Below, piece by piece: positions 17,977 to 27,550 of a DNA stretch of 64,000 nt (position 1 is the first letter of the stretch; the number at the start of each line of letters is the position of its first letter). Under the pieces are notes generated by a model. The model made no database searches, was not told the origin of the DNA, and was given only the letters and a program-made list of their open reading frames with translations. Source of the DNA: Arthrobacter sp. efr-133-TYG-118 (GTDB taxonomy: Bacteria > Actinomycetota > Actinomycetes > Actinomycetales > Micrococcaceae); contig NZ_JARVRH010000006.1 in the NCBI RefSeq assembly GCF_030209755.1, positions 62,001 to 126,000 on the forward strand, given 5' to 3'. The position numbers and the translations under genes are program-made.

Positions 17977-18051
17977 TGGTGGGCGATACTGGGATCGAAC
18001 CAGTGACCTCTTCCGTGTCAGGGAAGCGCGCTACCGCTGCGCCAATCGCCC
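17977..18051 (-). tRNA. tRNA-Val(GAC), second copy
   Basis: 75 bases with encoded CCA, same sequence as the Val(GAC) at 17724. The spacer between it and its tRNA-Gly partner (around 17920-17976) closely resembles the spacer at 17667-17723, showing that the whole Gly-spacer-Val unit was duplicated. Confidence 0.96.
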
Positions 18052-18092
18052 AAATGCAATCCGGCCTGGACCGGAAACCAAGGTTTTCACCG

Positions 18093-18163
18093 AGGTGGGT
18101 ACGGGATTCGAACCCGTGTATACGGCTTTGCAGGCCGCTGCCTCGCCTCTCGGCCAACCCACC
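18093..18163 (-). tRNA. tRNA-Cys(GCA)
   Basis: 71 bases on the minus strand. Acceptor GGTGGGT pairs with ACCCACC, anticodon loop CTGCAAA gives GCA, T-arm ACGGGTTCGAATCCCGT. CCA not encoded. Confidence 0.95.
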
Positions 18164-18218
18164 GTGTAAGCACGATTCCTGGGGTTCCAAGAAGTCAATG
18201 CCGTGACAGTGTCCTGCG

Positions 18219-18291
<73 letters not shown>

Positions 18292-18513
18292 ATTGTCTTC
18301 TTCGGCGGCCTGTCCGCAGGGGGCATTCCGTCGCTTTCCGACGAGTAAAAACTCTATAGGAGGTTCCGGGAAACTCCAAATCGATCTGCCGGAATCGTAA
18401 GCAATGGGTGCTGGTTCCTTGAATTGGCGCGGATTTTGCGAGTTACACGGATGTGATTCGTGGGCCTTTTCCCGATTTTTGCCTGCTCGGGCGGCCCGAC
18501 GTTTTCCAGATTT

Positions 18514-18541
18514 TTGAATTCCGGCCGGTGTCGGTTAGTCT
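18514..18541 (+). promoter_or_regulatory. promoter of tRNA-Val(CAC)
   Basis: TTGAAT at 18514-18519, a 16-base spacer, then TAGTCT at 18536-18541, about 10 bases before the tRNA. The -10 block GTCGGTTAGTCTT recurs upstream of tRNA-Leu (48795-48807), which supports it as a real promoter element. Confidence 0.6.
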
Positions 18542-18551
18542 TCTTGTGCAC

Positions 18552-18626
18552 GGGCGATTGGCGCAGTGGTAGCGCGCTTCGTTCACACCGAAGAGGTCAC
18601 TGGTTCGAACCCAGTATCGCCCACCA
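18552..18626 (+). tRNA. tRNA-Val(CAC)
   Basis: 75 bases on the plus strand with encoded CCA. Acceptor GGGCGAT/ATCGCCC, anticodon stem CTTCG/CGAAG around loop TTCACAC, anticodon CAC. Very similar to the Val(GAC) genes outside the anticodon arm. It faces the minus-strand tRNA cluster divergently. Confidence 0.97.
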
Positions 18627-18628
18627 AG

Positions 18629-18675
18629 AAGAGGTCCTGTGCGAAACATTGTTGATGTTTCGCACAGGACCTCTT
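18629..18675 (+). terminator. perfect 21-bp hairpin after tRNA-Val(CAC)
   Basis: Arms 18629-18649 and 18655-18675 are perfectly complementary (21 bp) with a five-base TGTTG loop, starting two bases after the tRNA CCA. The following T-run is weak (CTTGTCATT). Best read as terminator of the tRNA and possibly of the converging diguanylate cyclase. Confidence 0.85.
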
Positions 18676-18718
18676 GTCATTGCCCGCGAGTTCTTGCCTC
18701 AAGCCCATCGAGGCCCGA

Positions 18719-19867
18719 TCATGTGCGAGGCTGTGCCCTGACCACCCGGTTCCTTCCGAGTGACTTAGCTTGGTAGAGGGCAGTGTCGGCAGCAGCAATC
18801 ATCGCCGTGAGGTCGACTGCGCCGAACTGGGTTGAGGTGACTCCGTAACTCACCGTTGGAAGGTGGACGTCGTCGAGGCTTTTGCTGGCCGCCAAAGAGC
18901 GATTGATGTCGGCCGCGATGCTTTCGGCCCGCTCTTGGCTCGCTCCAGGCAAGAGCAAGATGAATTCTTCGCCCCCATATCGTCCGACGAGGTCGGTGGA
19001 TCGTACGGACTCGGAGCACGCGGCCGCGAATGCTTGTAGGGCGGCGTCACCGGCGGCGTGACCGAACTCATCATTGATCGCCTTGAAGTGGTCCAAGTCG
19101 GCCAGGATCAAGGAGGCGACCGAGCTTGTGGCGTGCAGGCGCTCAAGTTCCTTAGCGGCCAGGTCCATGAAAGTGCCACGATTGAGGAGCCCGGTCAGGT
19201 TGTCGCGGGCAGCGCGTTCGCTTAGCCGGTTGATCAACTGATCGTTGCTGAGGGCGGTCATGCTGAAAGAGACCGCAACCAGGAGTATCAGCGTGACCAG
19301 GCTGGCCATTGATGGGCCGAAATACATGCGGAAATTCGGTCCGCTTGGACCTTCGACGAGGTACACGGACAGGCGGCAGAAATAGTAGGCGGCCAGGAAT
19401 CCCGCGGCCAAGGCCATCGACTTGTGCACATGGGAGTAGCTGGAATCCAGCAGCCAGAGATCGCGGGACGCCAACGCGATGCCCACCGTCATGAATCCCA
19501 GATAGACCAGGCCCCCGGACCAGGTGTTGAAACCAGGGCTTTCCAAAACGGAGGCGAGGGCCGTTACGCCGCAGGCCGCTGCAAATTGCCACCTTGGCGG
19601 CGGCAGCATCCTGAGGGACCGGGCGCCGGTCCACACACTGAACGCTCCGCCCACCAGGAGGACATTTCCCGAGGGATTTGCCCAGACTTGATACGGCGTC
19701 CCATTGAGAAGGAAAGCAAGGTTGCCAGCGAGGAAGAACAGAAGGGCGATGCACCACCACCCGTTGTAGGACGACCGCGTGCGCCTGAACGATGCATAGA
19801 ACAAGAGGAGCAGGGTAAGAGCGACCACGCCAAGGGCCACTCGCAGTGTTGTTATATCGAGGACCAA
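18719..19867 (-). CDS. membrane-bound diguanylate cyclase (GGDEF)
   Basis: A 382-residue protein: about seven N-terminal transmembrane helices (residues 5-210) then a GGDEF domain (about 225-380) that would make cyclic di-GMP from GTP. The active motif is G-G-E-E-F at residues 298-302, a catalytically competent variant; the domain opening D-x-L-T-G-L-L-N-R is intact. No RxxD inhibitory site stands just before the motif. Start TTG at 19867 with GGGAG upstream. No EAL domain or partner gene is adjacent. Confidence 0.9.
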   Translation of the reverse strand: MVLDITTLRVALGVVALTLLLLFYASFRRTRSSYNGWWCIALLFFLAGNLAFLLNGTPYQVWANPSGNVLLVGGAFSVWTGARSLRMLPPPRWQFAAACGVTALASVLESPGFNTWSGGLVYLGFMTVGIALASRDLWLLDSSYSHVHKSMALAAGFLAAYYFCRLSVYLVEGPSGPNFRMYFGPSMASLVTLILLVAVSFSMTALSNDQLINRLSERAARDNLTGLLNRGTFMDLAAKELERLHATSSVASLILADLDHFKAINDEFGHAAGDAALQAFAAACSESVRSTDLVGRYGGEEFILLLPGASQERAESIAADINRSLAASKSLDDVHLPTVSYGVTSTQFGAVDLTAMIAAADTALYQAKSLGRNRVVRAQPRT

Positions 19868-20029
19868 GATTTGCTCCCGTAGCCGAGGACGTGACCAATT
19901 ATGGCACCGGGAGCCAGGGAACCCTGTACGCCATGCATGAGGATCTTATTAGTTACGGGGTGGTGGGTTCCGTCGGCACCCTCCAAGGCTCCGGATCATC
20001 TTGTCAGCGGTGTGTGAAAGAGTTTTCCT

Positions 20030-20911
20030 ATGACAGATCCACTGCTTGCCCACGCCACCGAATACGGCCGGATGTATGCCCGGTCCACGTCCGAGACCTT
20101 CTCGGTCCCTTCCATCACCACAGTGATCGGCCAGCAGGCCCACTCCCTGGACGGCTGGTTCGGCTACATGGGTGCCAGCAGCCTGGCGAAAGATCCCGAA
20201 CTCCCGCAACATCTGTCCAGTCCCGCCAAGATGAGGCAGGCCGTCAACAAGGCAGCCAAGGCAGCGGAGGTGTACCGGGACGACGCTGCACGCCGTGGCG
20301 ACCGCGTGCATAACTACTGCGAGCAAGTGGCCCTCCGCGCCCTTGGACGTGCGCACCGCGTGAAGGAAACGCGCGAAGAGCTCGCTTCACATGGCGAGGA
20401 AGCCTTCGCGGCCCGCTTCGATGAATGGTGGGAGCTGTACCGGGTGGAGCCTATTGCGCCGGAGATCACGGTGTGGAACGCGAGCGTCGGTTACGCCGGA
20501 ACCCTTGACCTCGTCGCCAAAATCAACGGCAGGGTCTGCCTGATCGACTACAAGACCAAAGGCACCACCCGCGATGGAACGGTGAAACCCCTCGACGACA
20601 AGGTGGTGATGCAGCTGGTTGCGGGTATGAAGGCCGAGGAAAGCCTAGTGGATCCAGTGGCAGGGGAGTGGGAGCCGTGGAAGTACGGTGAAAATCCTGT
20701 CCTGCTTGCGGTGGCTATCGGCGAGACCGAAGTGCGTCCCCAGCGGGCCAACCCGGACGTTCTCAAGCACCACTGGTGGAAATTCTGCGCCTTGAAGCGG
20801 GTGTGGGAGATGTCTGCGGATGTGGCCGCAGCCGGAACGGCGCTGCTCCCTGTAGCTCCGCCGTCGTACCCTGCCGTCGCGGCGCCCGCAGGCTCAACTA
20901 AACTGGCCTAG
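20030..20911 (+). CDS. PD-(D/E)XK nuclease-like protein
   Basis: A 293-residue soluble protein with a PD-(D/E)XK/Cas4-RecB-type core: an upstream Glu region (W-W-E-L-Y-R-V-E-P, around residues 140-150), then G-T-L-D-L-V-A and, one hairpin later, V-C-L-I-D-Y-K-T-K, the G-x-L-D ... D-Y-K-T arrangement of the fold. Actinobacterial homologues of similar length exist without a known role. No cysteines for a Fe-S cluster, no CRISPR array and no helicase nearby, so a CRISPR or recombination role is not supported. It lies 50 bases before def. Confidence 0.7.
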   Translation: MTDPLLAHATEYGRMYARSTSETFSVPSITTVIGQQAHSLDGWFGYMGASSLAKDPELPQHLSSPAKMRQAVNKAAKAAEVYRDDAARRGDRVHNYCEQVALRALGRAHRVKETREELASHGEEAFAARFDEWWELYRVEPIAPEITVWNASVGYAGTLDLVAKINGRVCLIDYKTKGTTRDGTVKPLDDKVVMQLVAGMKAEESLVDPVAGEWEPWKYGENPVLLAVAIGETEVRPQRANPDVLKHHWWKFCALKRVWEMSADVAAAGTALLPVAPPSYPAVAAPAGSTKLA

Positions 20912-20961
20912 GCCCCTTTTGCGGGGACCGAAGCTTCGCCGATCGTGAGGAAAGACAGCAC

Positions 20962-21528
20962 ATGGCCATTTTGAGTATCCGTATCATCGGCGACCCCGTG
21001 CTCCGCACGGTTGCTGATCCAATCACGGAATTCGGGCCTGAGCTCGCCAAACTCGTGTCGGACATGACCGAGACCATGGAAGACGTGGACGGCGCAGGGC
21101 TCGCCGCGCCGCAGGTCGGCGTCAGCCAGCGGGTCTTCACCTACCGGATCGGCGGTGTGGAAGGGCACATCATCAACCCCGTGCTGGAGAACAGCGATGA
21201 CTTCCAGCCTGACGAGGTAGAAGGCTGCCTCTCCATTCCAGGACTCGCGTTCCCGGTGCGCCGCCGCAAGACCACCCGCGCCACCGGCGTGGACCTGAAC
21301 GGCAACCCCGTGTCCGTTGAGGCGGAGGGCATGCTCGCCCGCTGCTTCCAGCACGAAACGGACCACCTGGACGGGATCCTGTTCACCGACCGCCTGGAGG
21401 GTGAGGACCGGAAAACCGCCCTCCGGGCCATCCGCGCGGCGAATTACCACACCGTGACAGAACGGACCACCGCCAAGAGGGCCAACACTGTCGGCTCCAG
21501 CTTCGGCAGCTTCGGGGCTGCCGAATGA
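20962..21528 (+). CDS. def: peptide deformylase
   Basis: A 188-residue metalloprotease that removes the formyl group from new proteins. Motif 1 G-A-G-L-A-A-P-Q-V-G (44-53), motif 2 E-G-C-L-S-I-P with metal ligand C89, motif 3 Q-H-E-T-D-H with ligands H131 and H135 and catalytic E132 are all present. Its stop overlaps the fmt start by four bases, coupling formylation and deformylation functions. Confidence 0.97.
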   Translation: MAILSIRIIGDPVLRTVADPITEFGPELAKLVSDMTETMEDVDGAGLAAPQVGVSQRVFTYRIGGVEGHIINPVLENSDDFQPDEVEGCLSIPGLAFPVRRRKTTRATGVDLNGNPVSVEAEGMLARCFQHETDHLDGILFTDRLEGEDRKTALRAIRAANYHTVTERTTAKRANTVGSSFGSFGAAE

Positions 21529-22445
21529 GGGTGCTTTTCGCCGGCACCCCGGCTGCAGCCGTCCCTTCCCTTGACGCGCTCATCGAGGCGGGTTTCGAGA
21601 TCGTGGCGGTGCTGACGAGGCCGGATGCGCCGACCGGCCGCAAACGGATCCTGACGCCCTCGCCGGTGGCAGCACATGCCGCCGAACTGGGCATTGACAT
21701 CATCCACGCCTCGAAAGTGGACGCCGGGACCACCGAGCGGATCGCTTCTTATCAGCCGGACGTCGCAGCGATTGTCGCCTACGGAGGCCTCGTCCCCAAA
21801 GCCGCACTCGGAGTCCCGCGCCACGGCTGGATCAACCTCCACTTCTCCCTCCTTCCTGCCTGGCGCGGCGCCGCACCGGTCCAACGTTCAGTCATCGCCG
21901 GTGACGACATCACAGGAGCGGCTACCTTCCTCCTCGAGGAAGGACTCGACACCGGACCGGTCTTCGGGACTTTGACGGAAACCGTACGTCCTGAGGACAC
22001 GGCCGGCGACTTGCTGGAGCGGCTTTCGCGCAGCGGAGCGATCCTGCTCGCCCAGACACTATCCGCCGTCGAGTCCGGCAAAGCGGCCCCCTTGCCCCAG
22101 CAAGGCGATGTCTCGCTCGCGCCCAAACTGACGCTCAACGACGGCCGGCTCGACTGGACGCAACCGGCCCTCGCCATCAACCGCAGGTCCCGCGGCGCCA
22201 CGCCCGAACCGGGAGCGTGGACCATGCTCGACGGGCAGCGCGTCAAGCTGGAACCCGTCGGTTTGCGCCCGGACATCCGGGACCTGGCCCCCGGCCAGGT
22301 CCGGGTTGACGGCAAGAACGTCCTGGTCGGGACCGGATCCCATGCAGTGCAGCTCGGGCGGATCCAGCCTGCGGGCAAGAAGATGATGCCGTCGGCCGAT
22401 TGGGCCCGTGGTTTGGCAACACCAGAAAGCGTGGAATTCGAATGA
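21525..22445 (+). CDS. fmt: methionyl-tRNA formyltransferase
   Basis: A 306-residue enzyme that formylates initiator Met-tRNA using 10-formyltetrahydrofolate. The catalytic region N-L-H-F-S-L-L-P-A-W-R-G (Asn, His) and the downstream Asp-containing loop G-L-D-T-G-P are visible, and the C-terminal tRNA-binding domain is of normal length. ATG overlaps the def stop (ATGA), and its own stop overlaps the next gene in the same way. Confidence 0.97.
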   Translation: MRVLFAGTPAAAVPSLDALIEAGFEIVAVLTRPDAPTGRKRILTPSPVAAHAAELGIDIIHASKVDAGTTERIASYQPDVAAIVAYGGLVPKAALGVPRHGWINLHFSLLPAWRGAAPVQRSVIAGDDITGAATFLLEEGLDTGPVFGTLTETVRPEDTAGDLLERLSRSGAILLAQTLSAVESGKAAPLPQQGDVSLAPKLTLNDGRLDWTQPALAINRRSRGATPEPGAWTMLDGQRVKLEPVGLRPDIRDLAPGQVRVDGKNVLVGTGSHAVQLGRIQPAGKKMMPSADWARGLATPESVEFE

Positions 22446-23992
22446 ATGAGTCCGGCCGGCGCGGCCCCGACAACAGTGGGAACAGGGACGGCGGGGGCCA
22501 CGGCAACCGCGGTCCCCGCGGCGAAAGCAACCGCAACGCCCAAGGCCGCGAACGCAACAGGGGCCCGCAACGCGGTTTCTCCACCAACGCACCGTCCCAG
22601 CGGACCCGGCGCGCGGATCCGGCACGATTGGTGGCGTTCGAGGTCTTGCGCGCAGTCGCTTCGGAAGACGCGTACGCAAACCTTGTGCTGCCCTCACGGA
22701 TCCGCCACCACCACCTCGACAAGCGCGACGCCGGATTCGCCACCGAGCTGAGCTACGGGGCACTTCGCGGCCAGGGGATGTACGACGCCGTCCTCGCCGA
22801 GTGTGTCGACCGGCCGCTCGCCCAACTCGATCCGGCAGTCCTTGATGCGTTGCGACTTGGTGCCCACCAATTGCTCGCGATGCGCGTTCCTGCCCACGCC
22901 GCACTCGACCAGACTGTCGGGCTGGCCCGCGCGGTCATCGGGGCCGGCCCGTCGTCGCTCATCAACGCGGTGCTCCGAAAAGTCACCGCCAGGACGCTGC
23001 CGGAGTGGCTGGACCACTTGCTGGAAAACGAGACCGACGAGACCAAGATCGCCTCCGTACGCCATGCGCACCCGGAATGGATTGTCCGGGCGCTGCGCCA
23101 GTCGCTCGTCATGCATGGCCGCCCGGCGAGCGAAATCACCGAACTGCTTGAAGCCGACAACGCGGCCCCAGTGGTGAACCTTGTGGCGCTGCCCGGCATC
23201 GGCAACCTTGATGAGGCCCTTGAGAGCGGGGCCACTCCCGGCGAACTCGTCATCGACTCGGCGCTGTCCAGCGGCGGCGACCTCGGGCGATTGTCCTCCA
23301 TCCGCGAAGGAACCACACGCGTCCAGGACGTCGGATCCCAGTTGGTAGCCCGCGCCGTCGCGGCCGTGGACCTCGGACAGGCCGCCAAGGACGGCGAGAA
23401 GTGGCTGGACCTTTGTGCCGGTCCCGGTGGAAAGGCCGCGTTGCTGGCCGCCCTCGCCCACCAGGAAGGCGCGAGCCTCTTGGCCAATGAACCCGCAGAA
23501 CACCGGGCAAAGCTGGTCAGCCAGGCGCTCTCGGCGGTTCCGGCGGACGCCTGGACCGTTCGGATAGGCGACGGTCGCGACGTCGGCAAGGAACAACCGG
23601 AAACTTTCGACCGCGTGCTGGTCGACGTCCCCTGCAGCGGCCTTGGCGCGCTACGCCGCCGCCCCGAATCACGCTGGCGCCGGACGCCCAAGGACCTTGC
23701 CGATCTCGGTCCGTTGCAGCGTGAATTGCTCAACTCGGCCATCGACGCCGTCAAACCGGGCGGAGTGGTGGCGTACGTGACGTGCTCCCCGCACCCGGCC
23801 GAAACCACCGCCGTCGTCAGCGATGTCCTGCGCAAGCGGGACGACTTGGAGCAGATCGACGCCGGTGCGGCCCTGGACTCGGTCAGCCTGAAAGGCAACC
23901 TCGGCGCCGGGCACGAGTTGACTGCCCAATTGTGGCCGCACGTGCATCAAACTGATGCGATGTTCCTGGCGCTTATCCGGAAGAAGCCGTAA
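22442..23992 (+). CDS. rsmB: 16S rRNA (cytosine-5) methyltransferase RsmB/Sun-like
   Basis: A 516-residue SAM-dependent RNA methyltransferase. Residues 1-60 are a disordered Gly/Arg/Asn-rich extension, then a NusB-like RNA-binding domain (about 60-200) and a catalytic domain with D-L-C-A-G-P-G-G-K (SAM loop), the catalytic cysteines in V-D-V-P-C-S-G-L-G and [14 protein letters not shown] at 22442 overlaps the fmt stop, so an in-frame start 14 codons upstream is rejected. Modifies 16S rRNA by family. Confidence 0.93.
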   Translation: MNESGRRGPDNSGNRDGGGHGNRGPRGESNRNAQGRERNRGPQRGFSTNAPSQRTRRADPARLVAFEVLRAVASEDAYANLVLPSRIRHHHLDKRDAGFATELSYGALRGQGMYDAVLAECVDRPLAQLDPAVLDALRLGAHQLLAMRVPAHAALDQTVGLARAVIGAGPSSLINAVLRKVTARTLPEWLDHLLENETDETKIASVRHAHPEWIVRALRQSLVMHGRPASEITELLEADNAAPVVNLVALPGIGNLDEALESGATPGELVIDSALSSGGDLGRLSSIREGTTRVQDVGSQLVARAVAAVDLGQAAKDGEKWLDLCAGPGGKAALLAALAHQEGASLLANEPAEHRAKLVSQALSAVPADAWTVRIGDGRDVGKEQPETFDRVLVDVPCSGLGALRRRPESRWRRTPKDLADLGPLQRELLNSAIDAVKPGGVVAYVTCSPHPAETTAVVSDVLRKRDDLEQIDAGAALDSVSLKGNLGAGHELTAQLWPHVHQTDAMFLALIRKKP

Positions 23993-24084
23993 CCTTCGGC
24001 GCCTTTCCCGGCTTAAAGTCCCGCGTGCCTAAGCTGGAGAATTGCCTACACCACCACACCGCCACCAACACCGAGGGAACTGCC

Positions 24085-24747
24085 TTGACTCAGTGCTGTA
24101 TCAACCCGAGCATCCTGTCCGCGGACTTCGTGAACCTGGAAGCCGAGCTGAAGAGAATCAGCAACGCCGACGCCGTCCACGTCGATGTGATGGACAATCA
24201 CTTTGTTCCGAACCTGACGCTCGGCCTGCCGGTCGTGGAGCGGATCCAGGCCGTGAGCCCGGTCCCGCTGGACGCCCACTTGATGATCGCCGACGCCGAC
24301 CGGTGGGCGCCGGCCTACGCCGACGCCGGCGTGGCTTCCGTGACCTTCCATGCGGAAGCGGCGATGGCTCCCATCAAACTCGCCCGTGAGCTCCGTGCCC
24401 GCGGCGCGAAGGCGGGTATGGCCCTTCGTCCAGCCACGCCGGTGGAACCATATCTGGACATGCTCAGTGAACTGGACATGCTCCTCATCATGACCGTGGA
24501 ACCGGGCTTCGGCGGGCAGTCCTTCCTGGACGTCACGCTGCCGAAGATCCGGCGGGCACGTGCGGCGATCGACGGCTCCGGTATCGGCGTCGCAATCCAG
24601 GTTGATGGCGGCGTCACGGAGGAGACCATAGTCCGGGCAGCCGAAGCCGGTGCGAATGTGTTCGTTGCCGGCTCCGCCGTGTACGGCCATGCGGACCCAG
24701 CTGCCGCCATTGAGCGGCTCCGTGCCGCAGGCCTCGCGGCAATGTGA
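24085..24747 (+). CDS. rpe: ribulose-phosphate 3-epimerase
   Basis: A 220-residue TIM-barrel epimerase of the pentose phosphate pathway. It shows [10 protein letters not shown] at the start, [12 protein letters not shown] (metal His/Asp), and V-E-P-G-F-G-G-Q (phosphate loop). I chose TTG at 24085, with GAGGG about seven bases upstream, because the reading frame before it does not resemble the family. The gap from rsmB is 92 bases. Confidence 0.94.
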   Translation: MTQCCINPSILSADFVNLEAELKRISNADAVHVDVMDNHFVPNLTLGLPVVERIQAVSPVPLDAHLMIADADRWAPAYADAGVASVTFHAEAAMAPIKLARELRARGAKAGMALRPATPVEPYLDMLSELDMLLIMTVEPGFGGQSFLDVTLPKIRRARAAIDGSGIGVAIQVDGGVTEETIVRAAEAGANVFVAGSAVYGHADPAAAIERLRAAGLAAM

Positions 24748-24827
24748 CAACAATGACGCAATTGCCTGCATATTGCCCCGGGAATACATCGGCCAGGCCT
24801 CCAGTTGTGTCAGAATAGCAACACACA

Positions 24828-24980
24828 TACGTGCTCCGGGGTCGGTGTAATTCCGAACCGGCGGTTATAGTCCGCGACCCGCGAGCCTTCGCGTTTCCTT
24901 CACGGGAATCTCGACGGCGGACGGTTGAACTGGTGGAATTCCAGTACCGACAGTTAAAGTCTGGATGGGAGAAGCACGTA
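24828..24980 (+). promoter_or_regulatory. FMN riboswitch (RFN element)
   Basis: The canonical RFN core is present: closing stem TACGTGCT (24828-24835) with AGCACGTA (24973-24980), GGGTCGG...CCGAACCGGCGGT, GTCCGCGACCCGCGAGCC, GGCGGAC...TGAACTGGTGGAATTCCAG and the conserved GGATGGGAGAAG end. It lies in the leader of ribM-ribDEBA-ribH and would lower their expression when FMN is plentiful. Between it and the ATG is a small hairpin (GGGCG...CGCCC, about 24993) and a GAGGGAAGG ribosome site, so translational control is plausible. A weak promoter TTGTGT...ATACG lies just upstream. Confidence 0.97.
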
Positions 24981-25065
24981 CAGTCATGCTTGGGCGTTCC
25001 GTGCGCCCGGCATCGCGCTGTCGTACACCCCCGGAGCCATCGCGGCATTCGAGGGAAGGAACGAC

Positions 25066-25764
25066 ATGGACTTTCTGCGATGGCTCTTCGAAGCACAGAT
25101 TCCCGTAGGCGGATCTGTCCTTGTTCTTCGCGAAGTGCTAGGCAATATTTTCGGGCTCGCCAGCGCCTTGGGCGGCATGCGCCGCAAAGTCTGGGCATGG
25201 CCTATCGGGATCGCAGGCAACCTGCTCCTGCTGACGGTCTTTCTTGGCAACGTCTTCGGTGCCGCCTCGCCGGCAACCCTGTGGGGCCAGGCCGGACGCC
25301 AAATAATGTTCATCAGCGTCGCAGCCTATGGCTGGTACCGCTGGCGCCAGGGCCTCCAATCAGGCACCCACGGCCGCGCCATTGTGCCCGGATGGGCAAG
25401 CCCCAAAGTGCGGATCGCAATGGCGGCAGCCATGATTGCGGGAACAGCCGCGCTGACTCCCGTTTTCGATTCCATGGGTTCCTACCCGCCTGTGTGGGCA
25501 GACGCCTGGACCTTCATGGGTTCACTTCTGGCGACGTATGGGATGGCGCGCGGCTGGACCGAATTCTGGCTGATTTGGGTTGCCGTGGACATTGTGGGAG
25601 TTCCGCTGCTTTTCAGCGCAGGCTACTTTGCCAGCGCATTCATGTACCTCTTTTACGGGTTCTTCACACTTGCCGGATTCTTTGTCTGGTGGCGCGCAGA
25701 CCGACGTGAAAGCCGGCCGCTCGAGCCAACGCCCGAGCCGGAAACTGCAGGAGCCCTCTCATGA
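25066..25764 (+). CDS. ribM: riboflavin transporter RibM (PnuX, PnuC family)
   Basis: A 232-residue membrane protein with seven or so hydrophobic helices, of the PnuC family. PnuC proper carries nicotinamide riboside, but actinobacterial members preceded by an FMN riboswitch and followed by riboflavin genes (RibM/PnuX) take up riboflavin; this gene has exactly that setting. Aromatic clusters typical of the family (W-A-W-P-I-G, A-A-Y-G-W-Y-R-W) are visible. Its stop overlaps the ribD start by four bases. Confidence 0.9.
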   Translation: MDFLRWLFEAQIPVGGSVLVLREVLGNIFGLASALGGMRRKVWAWPIGIAGNLLLLTVFLGNVFGAASPATLWGQAGRQIMFISVAAYGWYRWRQGLQSGTHGRAIVPGWASPKVRIAMAAAMIAGTAALTPVFDSMGSYPPVWADAWTFMGSLLATYGMARGWTEFWLIWVAVDIVGVPLLFSAGYFASAFMYLFYGFFTLAGFFVWWRADRRESRPLEPTPEPETAGALS

Positions 25765-26912
25765 GCGACGCCTTGAAGCTGAATTTCCCGGAGGCTGAGT
25801 CTGCGGCCATGGAAACCGCACTGCACGTGGCCCTCCGGGGACACCGTGGCGCCAATCCCTTGGTGGGAGCGGTCGTGCTCGGGCCCAACGGAGAGCAACT
25901 CGTCACGGGCTACCACCGCGGCGCAGGCACGCCCCACGCCGAGGCGGATGCGATCGCCAAGGCGCAGGCAAAAGGTCTGGACCTCGCCGGGACAACCATG
26001 GTGGTCACCTTGGAGCCTTGCAACCACATAGGGCGCACGGGACCTTGTGCGCGGGCCATCATTGACGCCGGGATATCCCGCGTGGTCTACGCCGTCGACG
26101 ATCCCCACGATCCCGCCGCCGGAGGTGCCGGCACGCTGCGCGCTGCCGGAGTGGACGTGCAGTCCGGGCTGGCCGCCGCCGAGGCCTGGAAGCTGAACCG
26201 CGAGTGGTTCAATGCGGTGGAAGCGAGGCGCCCGTTCGTCACGCTTCACATTGCCCAGACCCTGGACAGCAGGATCGCGGCCACCGACGGGACCAGCCAA
26301 TGGATCTCCAGCCCGGAATCGCTGGCCGACAACCACGGACTGCGCCGCTTGATCGACGCCATTCTGGTGGGCACCGAAACCGTCCTCGTGGACAACCCCC
26401 GGCTGACGGCGCGGGAAGCGGACGGCGAGGAGTCGCAAAGCCAGCCACTCCGGGCCGTCATGGGGCTGCGGGAGGTCCCCGCCGATGCCGCGGTGCGGGG
26501 GAACGACGGTAAGTTCATCCAGCTGCCAACCCGCGATCCTTCAGAAGCTTTGGAGTTGCTGTTCGCTGAAGGCGTCCGGCACGTCATGGTGGAAGGCGGC
26601 TCCCGCATCCTGAGCGCCTTCCTTGCCGCGGGTCTTGTGGATGAATTGATCGTCTATGTCGCCCCCACCCTGTTGGGCTCGGGTACACCTGCCCTGACGG
26701 ATCTCGGCATCTCCACCCTCGCAGACGCCCAGCACTGGAACTGGGACGACGCCGGTGGCGGTGCGGTCCATGCACTGGGTCGCGACCTGCGGCTGCATTT
26801 GAGGTCCGGACCATCGGACGGAAACAAACCGGCGTGGACGAAGTCCCACACCGAACACCACGAACCATTTCCGGGCAAGGTCGCCTCGGACACCACCACA
26901 GGAGGACACTGA
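25761..26912 (+). CDS. ribD: bifunctional diaminohydroxyphosphoribosylaminopyrimidine deaminase / 5-amino-6-uracil reductase
   Basis: A 383-residue enzyme for two successive riboflavin steps. The N-terminal deaminase has zinc ligands H59 (P-H-A-E, with catalytic E61), C87 in L-E-P-C-N-H and C96 in G-P-C-A. The C-terminal reductase opens R-P-F-V-T-L-H-I-A-Q-T-L-D-S and contains V-E-G-G-S-R-I-L and a ligand loop typical of RibD. The reductase domain looks somewhat compact in its middle part compared with E. coli RibD. Starts inside the ribM stop (ATGA); its TGA shares a base with the ribE ATG. Confidence 0.95.
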   Translation: MSDALKLNFPEAESAAMETALHVALRGHRGANPLVGAVVLGPNGEQLVTGYHRGAGTPHAEADAIAKAQAKGLDLAGTTMVVTLEPCNHIGRTGPCARAIIDAGISRVVYAVDDPHDPAAGGAGTLRAAGVDVQSGLAAAEAWKLNREWFNAVEARRPFVTLHIAQTLDSRIAATDGTSQWISSPESLADNHGLRRLIDAILVGTETVLVDNPRLTAREADGEESQSQPLRAVMGLREVPADAAVRGNDGKFIQLPTRDPSEALELLFAEGVRHVMVEGGSRILSAFLAAGLVDELIVYVAPTLLGSGTPALTDLGISTLADAQHWNWDDAGGGAVHALGRDLRLHLRSGPSDGNKPAWTKSHTEHHEPFPGKVASDTTTGGH

Positions 26913-27550
26913 TGTTTACCGGAATCGTTGCTGAACAAGGCACGGTCCTGTCCGTCGAGCACGACGGCGAGGCCAGCGCCACACTGCGCCTCATGGCCCC
27001 CAGCACCACTGAAGGGCTTGGCCTGGGCGGCTCCATCGCCGTCAACGGCGTGTGCCTCACCGCAACGGACATCGATGGCAGGGAGTTCAGCGTTGACGTC
27101 ATGGGTGAAACCCTCGTACGGACCACCATCGGTGAACTGACTGCGGGGGACACTGTGAACCTCGAGCGTTGTGTCCAGGCTGGCGGCCGCTTGGACGGCC
27201 ACGTCGTGCAGGGCCACGTCGACGGCGTCGGGCGGCTTCTGGAGCGCGAGTCGCTGGGCAACTGGGATCGACTCCGCTTCGCCGTGCCGGCCCCGCTGGC
27301 ACGGTACATCGCCGAAAAGGGGTCGATCGCCGTCGACGGCGTTTCACTCACCGTCACCGCCGTCAGCCCGGCCGAAGAGGAGAACCCCTGGTTTGAAGTG
27401 GGACTCATTCCCACCACGCTCGACGAAACCGGGCTCGGGGCCAAGGCCACAGGCGGCCGCGTCAACCTTGAGGTGGACGTTCTCGCGAAATACACCGAGC
27501 GCCTGCTGTCCTTCCGTTCCCCGGCAACTGCCGGCGGGGCTGCCCAGTGA
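26912..27550 (+). CDS. ribE: riboflavin synthase, alpha subunit
   Basis: A 212-residue protein of two repeated lumazine-binding domains: [10 protein letters not shown] at the start and G-H-V-D-G-V-G at the second repeat. It dismutates two 6,7-dimethyl-8-ribityllumazine molecules to riboflavin. ATG at 26912 overlaps the ribD stop by one base (TGATG), with GGAGG upstream. Stop overlaps the ribB GTG. Confidence 0.96.
   Translation: MFTGIVAEQGTVLSVEHDGEASATLRLMAPSTTEGLGLGGSIAVNGVCLTATDIDGREFSVDVMGETLVRTTIGELTAGDTVNLERCVQAGGRLDGHVVQGHVDGVGRLLERESLGNWDRLRFAVPAPLARYIAEKGSIAVDGVSLTVTAVSPAEEENPWFEVGLIPTTLDETGLGAKATGGRVNLEVDVLAKYTERLLSFRSPATAGGAAQ

Noticed and set aside
20030..20911. Cas4 CRISPR nuclease
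   Set aside because: The nuclease-like motifs are present but the four Fe-S cysteines and any CRISPR context are missing.
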